Assembly (NCBI GenBank): GCA_902363575.1
Contig: CABJAJ010000001.1
Span: 496,001 to 560,000, forward strand
Direction of reading: 5' to 3'
Length of the DNA stretch: 64,000 nucleotides
Origin: Rikenellaceae bacterium
GTDB lineage: Bacteria; Bacteroidota; Bacteroidia; Bacteroidales; Rikenellaceae
The notes beneath the pieces were generated by a model. The model ran no database searches. It had not been told where the DNA came from and worked only from the letters and a program-made list of their open reading frames with translations. A program made the translations under genes and the position numbers. This document shows positions 9,759-17,838 of the stretch, one piece after another. Positions within the stretch are counted from its first letter, which is position 1, and every line of letters starts with the position of its first letter.

Positions 9759-11405
9759 TTATTTACGTCCCAGCAGAATGCGTGCCTGCGCAAGCGCCGC
9801 TTCGGTGATTTCGCTGCCCGAAAGCATTTTTGCGATCTCGGCCACCCGCTCGTCGGAGCCGAGGCGGGCGATGCGGGTGCGGCCCTCCTGCTTGAAGACG
9901 ACGAAATGGGCCTCCCCTTTCGAGGCGACCTGGGGCAGATGGGTGATATCCACCACCTGCATCCGCGCGGAGAGGTTGTGGATAATCTCCCCCATCGCAT
10001 CGGCGATGCGTCCCGAGACCCCGGTGTCGATCTCGTCGAAAAGGATCGTGGGAAGCTGCGTCTTCTGCGCCAACAGCGCCTTGAGCGCAAGCATGACCCG
10101 TGAGAGTTCTCCGCCCGAGGCGATCCGCTCCACGGGAGCTGCGGCGAGTCCCGCGTTGGCCGAAAACAGGAAGTCGGCCCGGTCGCGGCCCGAGGGGGTG
10201 AGCGTCTGAGTGTCGCACACGGCGATCCGGAATGTCGCGCCGGGCATCCCCAGTTGTTCGAGAGTCCGGCAGATGGCCTCACCGAAAGCAGGGGCGGCGG
10301 ATTCGCGGGCCCGGCGGAGCTCCGCGGCGGCGGTTTCGGCCTGCCGCTCGGTCTGCGCGACCTCGGTTTCGAGCGTGCGGATGGCTTCGTCGCCTTCGGT
10401 GATGGCGCCCAAGCGGGCCGCATAGCGATCCCGGACAGCAATAAGTTCCGCCAGGTCTGCGGCCCGGTGTTTCTGGCAGAGGGTGTAGATGCGGTCCAAC
10501 CGGTCGCCGACCCGCTGCAGTCGGGTGGGATCGGCTTCGATGCGCTCGCTTTCGGTGGCGGCCGTGGCGCTCAGGTCCTTGAGTTCCAGTACGACAGGCC
10601 GCAGCCGGTCGGCGATCTCCGCGGCGGCGGGGCAGCTTGTGCGCAGGTGCCCGAAAGCCGTCTCCGCATTGCGGAGCCGCACGAGCACGCCCCGTTCATC
10701 CTCGTCGAGTGCATTGCGGAGCTCGGTGAGGGCCTCGCCGATGCGGTCGGCGTTTTCCAGCAGGGCCAGTTCGGCTTCCAGGGCCGACTGCTCGCCGTCG
10801 TGCAGGTCGGCGCTCGTCAGTTCCTCCACCTGGTATTGCAGCCACTCCTGGTCGCGGCGACCCTGCTCGGCTTCGGCGCGCAGGGCGGCGAATTCCCGAC
10901 GGAGCGCATGCAGCCGGTCGTACAGCGACCGGTAGCGGGCGAGCGCATCGCCCGTGCCGGCGAGCGTGTCGAGCGCCCGCAGGCGGAACTCTTCCGACGA
11001 AAGGATGAGGTTCTGGTGCTGCGAGTGGATGTCGATAAGCTGTGTGCCCAGCGCCTTGAGCGTGGCGAGCTGCACGGGCGTGTCATTGACGAAAGCCCGG
11101 CTTTTGCCCGACGGGGTGATTTGCCGCGTGATGAGGGTGACGGGTTCGTAATCCAGGTCGTTTCGGGTGAAAAACTCCTCCAGCTCCAGTCCCGAGAGAT
11201 CGAATGTACCTTCGACCAGACAGTTGCGGGCGTTGTCCTTGATCGCCGATCCGTCGCTGCGGCCGCCCAGCAGCAGAGCGAGGGCCCCCAGCAGGATCGA
11301 CTTTCCCGCACCCGTCTCCCCCGTGAGGATGTTCAGGTGCGGATCGAGTTCCAGTTCGAGCGACTCGATCAGGGCGTAATTCTCGACTTTGAGGCGTTGG
11401 AGCAT
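9759..11405 (-). CDS. recN: DNA repair protein RecN
   Basis: A 548-aa SMC-like ATPase for double-strand-break repair. Walker A is GETGAGKS (29-36), followed by a long coiled coil, then the ABC signature region (ASGGELSRVMLALKALL) and Walker B (TILFDEIDTGVSG) near the C-terminus. Its start lies one base beyond the coaBC stop, so it is the last gene of the bamD-rpoZ-coaBC-recN operon, an order common in Bacteroidota. Confidence 0.97.
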   Translation of the reverse strand: MLQRLKVENYALIESLELELDPHLNILTGETGAGKSILLGALALLLGGRSDGSAIKDNARNCLVEGTFDLSGLELEEFFTRNDLDYEPVTLITRQITPSGKSRAFVNDTPVQLATLKALGTQLIDIHSQHQNLILSSEEFRLRALDTLAGTGDALARYRSLYDRLHALRREFAALRAEAEQGRRDQEWLQYQVEELTSADLHDGEQSALEAELALLENADRIGEALTELRNALDEDERGVLVRLRNAETAFGHLRTSCPAAAEIADRLRPVVLELKDLSATAATESERIEADPTRLQRVGDRLDRIYTLCQKHRAADLAELIAVRDRYAARLGAITEGDEAIRTLETEVAQTERQAETAAAELRRARESAAPAFGEAICRTLEQLGMPGATFRIAVCDTQTLTPSGRDRADFLFSANAGLAAAPVERIASGGELSRVMLALKALLAQKTQLPTILFDEIDTGVSGRIADAMGEIIHNLSARMQVVDITHLPQVASKGEAHFVVFKQEGRTRIARLGSDERVAEIAKMLSGSEITEAALAQARILLGRK

Positions 11406-11406
11406 G

Positions 11407-12600
11407 TCAGCGAAGCAGATTTTCGATTTTGTCGGCGATGCGTCCGGCGACTTCGGTTTTGCGCATCAGGGGCAACTCCTCGGCTCCCGACGGGTCGAGC
11501 AGAGTCACCTTGTTGGTGTCGCCCCGGAATCCGGCTCCCGGGTCTTGCAGTGAGTTGAGTACCACGAAATCGAAATTTTTGCGCCGTAACTTCTCTGTCG
11601 CATGGGCCAGGGCGTCGTGGGTTTCGAGGGCGAAGCCCACGAGCAGGCGGTCGCCCTTCATGCGGCCCAGCTCCGCCGCGATGTCGCGCGTGCGGCATAG
11701 CCGGATCGTCAGGTCGTCGTCGCCCTTTTTGAGTTTGCGGTCGGCGACCTCGGCCGGGGTGTAGTCGGCGACTGCGGCGCACATCACGGCGCCGTCCGTC
11801 GAGGGGAAGAGCTCCGTGGCAGCGCGGTACATATCGGCCGCCGTGAGCACATCGATGCGTCGCACGCCCTCCGGGGCAGGCAGGCAGGTGCGCCCGCTCA
11901 GGAGCGTGACTTCGGCTCCGCGCCGGGCGAGGGCTTCGGCGATGGCGTAGCCCATCTTTCCGCTCGAGTGGTTGGTGAGGTAGCGTACGGGGTCGATCGG
12001 CTCGATCGTCGCGCCGGCCGTCACCAGGAATCGTTTACCTGCGAGGCTCTTTTTTTTTTGGTCGAGCAGCGCTTCGACGCTTCGCACGATCTGCGCAGGC
12101 TCGGCCATCCGGCCTTTGCCGCAGAGTCCGCTCGCAAGCTCGCCTTCGTCCGGTTCGATGACCGCGACGCCAGCAGCCCGGAGCTTTTCGAGGTTCTCCT
12201 GCGTGGCAGGGTGGGCGTACATGTCCAGGTCCATGGCGGGAGCCACGGCAACCGGACAGCGGGCCGAAAGGTAGGTCGTGAGCAGGAGGTTGTCGGCGAT
12301 GCCGCAGGCCATCTTCGCCAGCGTGTTGGCCGTGGCGGGGGCTATGAGGTAACAGTCGGCCCACTCCCCGAGCGAGACATGGGAGTTCCACGCCCCGTTT
12401 TCGGGATCGAAGAACTCCACCAGAATAGGGTTCTTCGAGAGGGTGGCCATCGTGAGCGGGGTGATGAACTGTTTGGCGAGCGGGGTCATCACAACCCGCA
12501 CGTCGGCGCCGGACGTTTTCAATAAACGACAGAGCATAGCGGCCTTGTAGGCGGCTATGCTTCCCGTGACGCCGAGCAGTATGTTTCGTCCCTTGAGCAT
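11407..12600 (-). CDS. coaBC: bifunctional phosphopantothenoylcysteine decarboxylase / phosphopantothenate-cysteine ligase
   Basis: A 397-aa enzyme for two steps of coenzyme A synthesis. The N-terminal CoaC half (GVTGSIAAYKAA, the active-site His in NSHVSL, PAMDLDMY) is an FMN-dependent decarboxylase; the C-terminal CoaB half (VTAGATIEPIDPVRYLTNHSSGKMG) joins cysteine to phosphopantothenate. The two are linked at residues ~180-186, where DNA 12050-12059 is a run of ten A on the coding strand (the KKK codons). Both other frames stop within about 15 codons of that run, so slippage there would give a CoaC-only protein. It is third in the bamD operon. Confidence 0.97.
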   Translation of the reverse strand: MLKGRNILLGVTGSIAAYKAAMLCRLLKTSGADVRVVMTPLAKQFITPLTMATLSKNPILVEFFDPENGAWNSHVSLGEWADCYLIAPATANTLAKMACGIADNLLLTTYLSARCPVAVAPAMDLDMYAHPATQENLEKLRAAGVAVIEPDEGELASGLCGKGRMAEPAQIVRSVEALLDQKKKSLAGKRFLVTAGATIEPIDPVRYLTNHSSGKMGYAIAEALARRGAEVTLLSGRTCLPAPEGVRRIDVLTAADMYRAATELFPSTDGAVMCAAVADYTPAEVADRKLKKGDDDLTIRLCRTRDIAAELGRMKGDRLLVGFALETHDALAHATEKLRRKNFDFVVLNSLQDPGAGFRGDTNKVTLLDPSGAEELPLMRKTEVAGRIADKIENLLR

Positions 12601-12665
12601 GATCGGATTTGTGGCCGTGCGGAACTTCCGCGGCGGCGGTTTGCGGGCCGGTGCTCCGGGCCCGG

Positions 12666-13004
12666 TCAGGATTCTATGGCTTCCGTGTTTTCCCGGGGGG
12701 TCTCCTTCCAGAACAGGTCGTGGTCGAGGAACTCTTCCGTGGCGATGATCGTCGGCTTGGGCAGCCGCTCGTAGTAGCGCGAAATCTCGATCTGCTCCCG
12801 GTTCTCGAACGTCTCCTCCATCGTGTCGGTGGGCGAGGAGAAGTCGGCCAGCTTACGGTTGAGCTCGGCTTTGAGCTCCGTCGAGATCTGGTTCGCACGG
12901 CGGGCGATGATGTTCACCGTCTCGTAGATGTTGCCGGTCTCCTTGTCCAGATCGACCAGTTTGCGGGTGATCGTGTTGTTGGGAGTGTTTTTTTTGATCT
13001 CCAT
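12666..13004 (-). CDS. rpoZ: RNA polymerase omega subunit, Bacteroidota type
   Basis: A 112-aa protein matching the Bacteroidota omega family: the conserved core TGNIYETVNIIARRANQI (residues ~23-40) corresponds to the omega helix that clamps the beta' C-terminus. A charged, lineage-specific tail follows. It lies three bases after bamD and before coaBC, the usual position in this phylum. Confidence 0.85.
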   Translation of the reverse strand: MEIKKNTPNNTITRKLVDLDKETGNIYETVNIIARRANQISTELKAELNRKLADFSSPTDTMEETFENREQIEISRYYERLPKPTIIATEEFLDHDLFWKETPRENTEAIES

Positions 13005-13007
13005 GAT

Positions 13008-13823
13008 TTATCGGTTGTCTTTGTTGTTGCTGTCCAGGTAGTTCTTGGCTTCCGTCGCCATCCGTTCGAGCTCCCTGATGTAGCCGGAGTTCGGGTATTC
13101 GGCCACGAACGAGTAGTAGGAGTCGAGCATCGAGAGGTAGCGGTCCGCCTGCTTGGAGGCGACGGAGTTGTGCGCCAGCTTTTGCGATGCACTGACGATC
13201 AGGTACATGATCTCCTCGCGGTGCTTGCTGTCGGGATACTCTTTCAGCGCATTCTTCAGGGCGAAGATCGCCGATTTGTATTTGCCGATCTTATAGTAGG
13301 TGTAGGCATTGAGGTAGGCCTTGTCGTTCAGCCGCTCGTTGAGCTCGCGGTTGATCTCGCGGAACGTCTCGGCCCGCTCGCTCTGGGGGTAGTGGGAGAG
13401 AAATTCGCTGATGGCGATGATGGCGCGGCCGGTCATGGTCTGGTCGCGCGTCGGGCCCGGGGCCATCTGGTAGAAACAGAGCGCGTACATGCCTTCGGCA
13501 TCCTCGATAAAGACGCTGCGGCCGAATTTGCGGCGGAATTCGTCCAGCAGGGTTGCCGCCGTGTCATAGTCGCGGCCCTTGAATTTGCACCGCGCATTGA
13601 AAAAAGCGATGCTGTCCTCGCGGGGCGAGCCGACGTAAACGGGTTCGACCGCCTCGAAGAGCGAGGAGGCCTTCGTCCACTTTCCCTTCTGGTAATGCTT
13701 CAGGGCCGTGGTGTACATCAGTTCCGGATCGCCGCTCTTGAGCACGTTCTGGATGCCGCCGCATCCGGCGACCGTCAGAAGCAACAGCATGGTGCTGAGG
13801 ACGTATAACCATTTTTTATTCAT
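13008..13823 (-). CDS. bamD: outer-membrane assembly lipoprotein BamD
   Basis: A 271-aa lipoprotein (lipobox VAGC, Cys21) with five TPR-like helical pairs (YTTALKHYQKGKWTKASSLFE, FYQMAPGPTRDQTMTGRAI, SEFLSHYPQSERAE and others). It is the essential periplasmic partner of BamA in inserting outer-membrane beta-barrels. It is first in the bamD-rpoZ-coaBC-recN operon; a promoter fits 34-70 bases upstream. Confidence 0.94.
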   Translation of the reverse strand: MNKKWLYVLSTMLLLLTVAGCGGIQNVLKSGDPELMYTTALKHYQKGKWTKASSLFEAVEPVYVGSPREDSIAFFNARCKFKGRDYDTAATLLDEFRRKFGRSVFIEDAEGMYALCFYQMAPGPTRDQTMTGRAIIAISEFLSHYPQSERAETFREINRELNERLNDKAYLNAYTYYKIGKYKSAIFALKNALKEYPDSKHREEIMYLIVSASQKLAHNSVASKQADRYLSMLDSYYSFVAEYPNSGYIRELERMATEAKNYLDSNNKDNR

Positions 13824-13863
13824 TGCGGGACAAACTTAACAGCGCTTCGGGGCGATAATCATG

Positions 13864-13895
13864 CAAAGTTACACTTTATTTAACGAAATCCCAAA
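13864..13895 (-). promoter_or_regulatory. promoter of the bamD operon
   Basis: On the minus strand TTTG (13892-13895), 20 bases, TAACTTTG (13864-13871); start of bamD at 13823. Confidence 0.75.
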
Positions 13896-14328
13896 TTTTT
13901 TATTGCACGCCCGATCTTCCCGCCGCAATGTCCGCCAGGACGTTGTGCACACGGGATGCTTCGGCTCCGCTGCCGATTAGGGTTTGTGTTCCCGGTCGAT
14001 TCCGTTCCCGGTTGCCTGCCACTCCGGGTTGTTTTCCATCTTTGGTTGTGCCCGCCCTTCCCCCTAGTTGCCTGCTGCTTCGGGTGTTTCCGTCTCCGGT
14101 CGTTTCCGTCCACAATTGCCTGCCACTTTCCGCCGTTCGCCTGCTGTCCCGGTCGTTTGTCTTGCGGGTTGCATGTGGTCTGTGGTCGGTTACCGTCCGC
14201 TTGCAGCCTTTTGCCGCTCCGCATCATCCGGCCGGCCGGCGGGCGACCGACCGGCCGGTTGTGAGCGGGCAACTTACGCCCGATAGCGATTGTCTTGCCT
14301 GACGGGGTGTCGATTCCGACGGGACGGA
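13896..14328. other. non-coding stretch with strong strand skew
   Basis: No convincing gene. The plus strand is poor in A and rich in C, T and G, with loose repeats of TTGCCTGCC near 14010, 14070 and 14110, and a GC-rich inverted stretch (CCGGCCGGCGGGCGACCGACCGGCCGG) near 14230-14260. The minus-strand frame running through it would encode a very Arg/Gly/Asn/Gln-rich chain and is judged an artefact of this composition. Confidence 0.5.
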
Positions 14329-15321
14329 TCAGACGAAGAGTCGGGCGATCTGCACCGCGTTGAGGGCCGCGCCCTTGCGGATCTGGTCGGCGACGCACCA
14401 GAAGGTGAGCCCGTTGGGTGAGGTCAGGTCGCGGCGGATGCGCCCCACGTAAACCGGGTCCTGCCCGGCGGCGAAGAGGGGCATGGGGTAGCGGTTGAAA
14501 GCGGGATCGTCCTGCACCACTACTCCCGGCGCGGCGGCGAAGGCGGCCCGCGCCTCCTCGACGCTCACCGGCCGCTCGGTCTCGATCCAGATGCTCTCGG
14601 AGTGGGCCCGCATGACGGGCACACGTACGCAGGTAGCCGATACGAGCACGTCGGAGTGCATGATCTTCTGCGTCTCGTTGAGCATCTTCATCTCCTCGCG
14701 CGTATAGTCGTTTTCGGTGAATACGTCCACATGGGGAATCAGGTTGTAGGCGAGCTGGTAGGCGAATTTCCCCACTGTCGGTTCCGCTCCCGCGGCGAGC
14801 TGCGCATGTTGTGTCGTGAGCTCTTCCATGGCCGATGCGCCGGCGCCGCTGGCGGACTGGTAGGTCGCCACCCGCACCTTGCGGATGTGGGAAATCCGCT
14901 CGATGGCCGCGAGCGCCACCACCATCTGTATGGTCGTGCAGTTGGGGTTGGCGATGATGCGGCGGGGTGCGTTGCGGGCATCCTCCGGATTCACCTCCGG
15001 CACGACCAGCGGCACGTCGGCCTCCATGCGGAATGCGCTCGAATTGTCGATCATCAGCGCCCCGTGGCGGGTGATCGTCTCGGCGAACTCGCGCGAGGCG
15101 GTACCGCCCGCCGACACGAGTGCGATGTCGATGTTCCGGAAGTCGTCGTTGTGCTGAAGCAGCCGCACGGTGAGCTCCCGCCCCCGGAAAGGATAGGTGC
15201 GTCCCGCGCTCCGGGGCGAGCCGAAAAGCGTCAGTTCATCGACGGGGAGCATGCCCGTTTCGAGCAGTTTCAGGAATTCCTGTCCCACGGCGCCGCTGGC
15301 GCCCACGATCGCAATTTTCAT
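14329..15321 (-). CDS. asd: aspartate-semialdehyde dehydrogenase
   Basis: A 330-aa NADPH-dependent enzyme making aspartate semialdehyde from aspartyl phosphate, the branch point to lysine/diaminopimelate, threonine and methionine. The Rossmann motif [13 protein letters not shown] (4-16), the catalytic Cys128 in ANPNCTT and the substrate-binding stretch with the active-site His ([11 protein letters not shown]) are intact. It follows the PBP1A gene after 57 bases on the same strand; diaminopimelate supply and peptidoglycan synthesis are thus neighbours. Confidence 0.97.
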   Translation of the reverse strand: MKIAIVGASGAVGQEFLKLLETGMLPVDELTLFGSPRSAGRTYPFRGRELTVRLLQHNDDFRNIDIALVSAGGTASREFAETITRHGALMIDNSSAFRMEADVPLVVPEVNPEDARNAPRRIIANPNCTTIQMVVALAAIERISHIRKVRVATYQSASGAGASAMEELTTQHAQLAAGAEPTVGKFAYQLAYNLIPHVDVFTENDYTREEMKMLNETQKIMHSDVLVSATCVRVPVMRAHSESIWIETERPVSVEEARAAFAAAPGVVVQDDPAFNRYPMPLFAAGQDPVYVGRIRRDLTSPNGLTFWCVADQIRKGAALNAVQIARLFV

Positions 15322-15378
15322 GTCAATACCGGTTAAAAATCATCTGTTGCCGCTCTCTTCCCGCGCATATGCGGAGGC

Positions 15379-17790
15379 TCAGTCGAAAAATTCGTCGTCG
15401 TCCGAAATGCCGTCCGGCGACTGGTCGGTCCCGTCCGCATTTTCGCTGCAGTCGTAACGGGGCATCGAAGCCGGACGGGGGAAGCGGTCCTCCTTGCTGA
15501 TACCCAGCCGGGGATCGGCGTAAACCTTCGTGAGAAAGTCGCCCACGATCGGCAGAGCCACCACGCCGCCTTCGCCGCGCGAAAGCAGGCGGACGGCCTG
15601 ATCCTCCCCGCCGACCCATGCGCCGGCCACGATGCGCGGGGCGACGCACATGAACCAGGCGTCGCGGTTTTTCTGCGAGGTGCCCGTTTTACCGCCGATC
15701 TCCACCCCGTCGAGACCGTACATCCACTTCAGGCGGCCGGCCGTACCGCTGCGCACCACCCCTTCGAGCATCGTGAGCATCGTATAGGCGGTCCGCTCGC
15801 TGATGGCGTCCTGCGACTGGGGGATAAAGGTGGCGATCACGTTGCCCTGCCTGTCCTCGATGCGCGTCACGAAGATCGGGTCGTTGTGTACCCCCTTGTT
15901 GGCAAAGGTCGAATAGGCGCTCACCAGCTCGAAGACGTTGGATTCCGACGTCCCCAGGCAGAGCGCGGGCACAGGGTCGATGTAGCTGCGCACGCCCATG
16001 TTGTGGATGAAGTCGGCCACCGCCTGCGGCTGCTTGGCCTGTTTCATGATCCATGCCGAATAGTTGTTGCGGCTGCGGGCCAGGCCCCAGCTCAGGGGAT
16101 TCATCTCGCCGTTCTGCTCGACCCGGCTTGCCTCTTTGGGCGACCAGGCTTCGCCGTTGGCCGTCTCGATGGTCACCGGGAGGTTCGGCACCGGCGTACA
16201 GGGGGTGAGCCCCAGGTGGTCGATGGCGAAGGTATAGACGAAGGGTTTGATCGTCGATCCGATCTGCCGCTTGCCCTGTTTGGCCATGTCGTATTTGAAG
16301 TAGCGGAAATTGGGACCGCCGACGTACGCCTTGACGAAACCCGTGCGGGGATCGATGGCCACGAAGCTGGCCCGCAGAATCCGCTTGTGGTGCAGGATCG
16401 AGTCGCGCGGGGTCATCACCGTGTCGCGTTCGCCCTTGTAGGTGAACACCTTCATCGGACAGGGCTGCTCGAAGCTCGCGAGAATCTCCCGCTCGCCGAT
16501 GCCGGCGGCTTTCATCTCGTGGTAGCGGTCGGAGTAGCGGATGGCGTTGGCCATGATGCGCTCGCGCTCCTGGCGGGTCGTCTCCAGGAAGAGGGTCTTC
16601 GTGCGCTTGTACTGCGCGTCCATCTGGGGCTGAATGACCGTCTCCATCTGTTTCTGTACGGCCTGCTCGGCATAGGTCTGCATGGCCGAATTGACGGTGG
16701 TGTAGATCTTCAGCCCGTCACGGTAGATGTTATAGGGGGTGCCGTCGGCCTTGGTGTTCTTGTGGCACCAGCCGTAGAGCGGATTCTCGTCGTACTCCCT
16801 GACGGCCTGCTCGTAATCCCAGTCGTTGAGAAACTGGCGGCGGACGGGGCGCTCGGCATTCATCACCAGCCGGAGCATCTCGCGGAAATAGGTCGCCTGT
16901 CCCTCGTTATGGGACACGGGCTTGTAGTTCAGGATAATGGGCAGGGCGCTGATCGAGTCGGCCTCCCGGCGGCCGAGGGCGCCGGCGGCCTCCATGCGTG
17001 CGATCACCGTGTTGCGGCGTGCGAGGGCCTGTTCGGGATTTTTGACGGGCGAGTAGCGCGTCGGGGCATTGACCACGCCCACCAGCATGGCGGCCTCCTG
17101 GATGTTCAGCTCGTCGGGGGTCTTGTTGAAGAACGTGTGGGCCGCCGACTTGATGCCGTAGGCGTTGGAACCGTATTCGACCGTGTTGAGGTACATGGCC
17201 GCGATCTCCTCCTTGGTGTAGTTGTATTCGAGCTTGAGGGCCGTGATCCACTCCTTGAGCTTCGACAGCACGAGCTTCGTGCCTTTGGCGATCCGACCGC
17301 GGTTGCGCACGGTGTCGCGGGGGAAGAGGTTTTTGGCCAACTGCTGGGTGATGGTGCTGCCGCCGCCCTGGGAATGGTTTTGCAGGGCGATGGTCTTGAC
17401 CCCCACGCGCACGAGCGAGGGGATGTCAATACCCGAATGGCTGCGGTAACGCGCATCCTCGGTCGCAATAAGGGCCGCCACGATCGGAGGAACTTCGTGT
17501 CCCCTGAGGGTGATGTGCAGGGTCGAATCCGACGGGAAGAGGTCGGCGTATTGCACATAGGAGCGGTTCTGGACGAAGAAGGAGCCCAGCACCTTGCCGT
17601 CCTCCGAATAGATTTCGGTGGCCAGGTTGCTGCGCGGATTCTCCAGCTCCTCGAACGAAGGCATCCGCCCGAACGTCCCCGCCGCGGTGAGCAGCAGCAG
17701 CGCGAGCAGCAGCGCGAAAGGCGCCAGGGCCACCAGCCAGAGCCAGCGGATCATGCGGGGAGTGACCTTGAACGGTTTTTTTTGTGCCAT
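15379..17790 (-). CDS. mrcA: bifunctional penicillin-binding protein 1A
   Basis: An 803-aa class A PBP that polymerises and crosslinks peptidoglycan. After a basic start and one membrane anchor (~20-42) come the GT51 transglycosylase domain (ATEDARYRSHSGID with the catalytic Glu, GGSTITQQLAKNLF) and the transpeptidase with STIKP (catalytic Ser), SRNN and KTGTS. The start at 17790 (MAQKKPFK) is preferred to an upstream ATG because a -7 box lies between them. It is upstream of asd. Confidence 0.96.
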   Translation of the reverse strand: MAQKKPFKVTPRMIRWLWLVALAPFALLLALLLLTAAGTFGRMPSFEELENPRSNLATEIYSEDGKVLGSFFVQNRSYVQYADLFPSDSTLHITLRGHEVPPIVAALIATEDARYRSHSGIDIPSLVRVGVKTIALQNHSQGGGSTITQQLAKNLFPRDTVRNRGRIAKGTKLVLSKLKEWITALKLEYNYTKEEIAAMYLNTVEYGSNAYGIKSAAHTFFNKTPDELNIQEAAMLVGVVNAPTRYSPVKNPEQALARRNTVIARMEAAGALGRREADSISALPIILNYKPVSHNEGQATYFREMLRLVMNAERPVRRQFLNDWDYEQAVREYDENPLYGWCHKNTKADGTPYNIYRDGLKIYTTVNSAMQTYAEQAVQKQMETVIQPQMDAQYKRTKTLFLETTRQERERIMANAIRYSDRYHEMKAAGIGEREILASFEQPCPMKVFTYKGERDTVMTPRDSILHHKRILRASFVAIDPRTGFVKAYVGGPNFRYFKYDMAKQGKRQIGSTIKPFVYTFAIDHLGLTPCTPVPNLPVTIETANGEAWSPKEASRVEQNGEMNPLSWGLARSRNNYSAWIMKQAKQPQAVADFIHNMGVRSYIDPVPALCLGTSESNVFELVSAYSTFANKGVHNDPIFVTRIEDRQGNVIATFIPQSQDAISERTAYTMLTMLEGVVRSGTAGRLKWMYGLDGVEIGGKTGTSQKNRDAWFMCVAPRIVAGAWVGGEDQAVRLLSRGEGGVVALPIVGDFLTKVYADPRLGISKEDRFPRPASMPRYDCSENADGTDQSPDGISDDDEFFD

Positions 17791-17808
17791 TTGCGGATGT
17801 TTATGCGG

Positions 17809-17816
17809 CAAAGTTA
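17809..17816 (-). promoter_or_regulatory. -7 box of mrcA
   Basis: TAACTTTG on the minus strand, 19 bases before the chosen start; no good -33 element at the usual distance. Confidence 0.5.
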
Positions 17817-17838
17817 CAAAATAAATTGGCAAATCCGG

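Noticed and set aside
13880..14398. A 172-codon Arg/Gly/Asn/Gln-rich minus-strand frame as a gene
   Set aside because: Composition follows local strand skew, it overlaps asd and no signal or motif is present; kept only as a low-interest finding.
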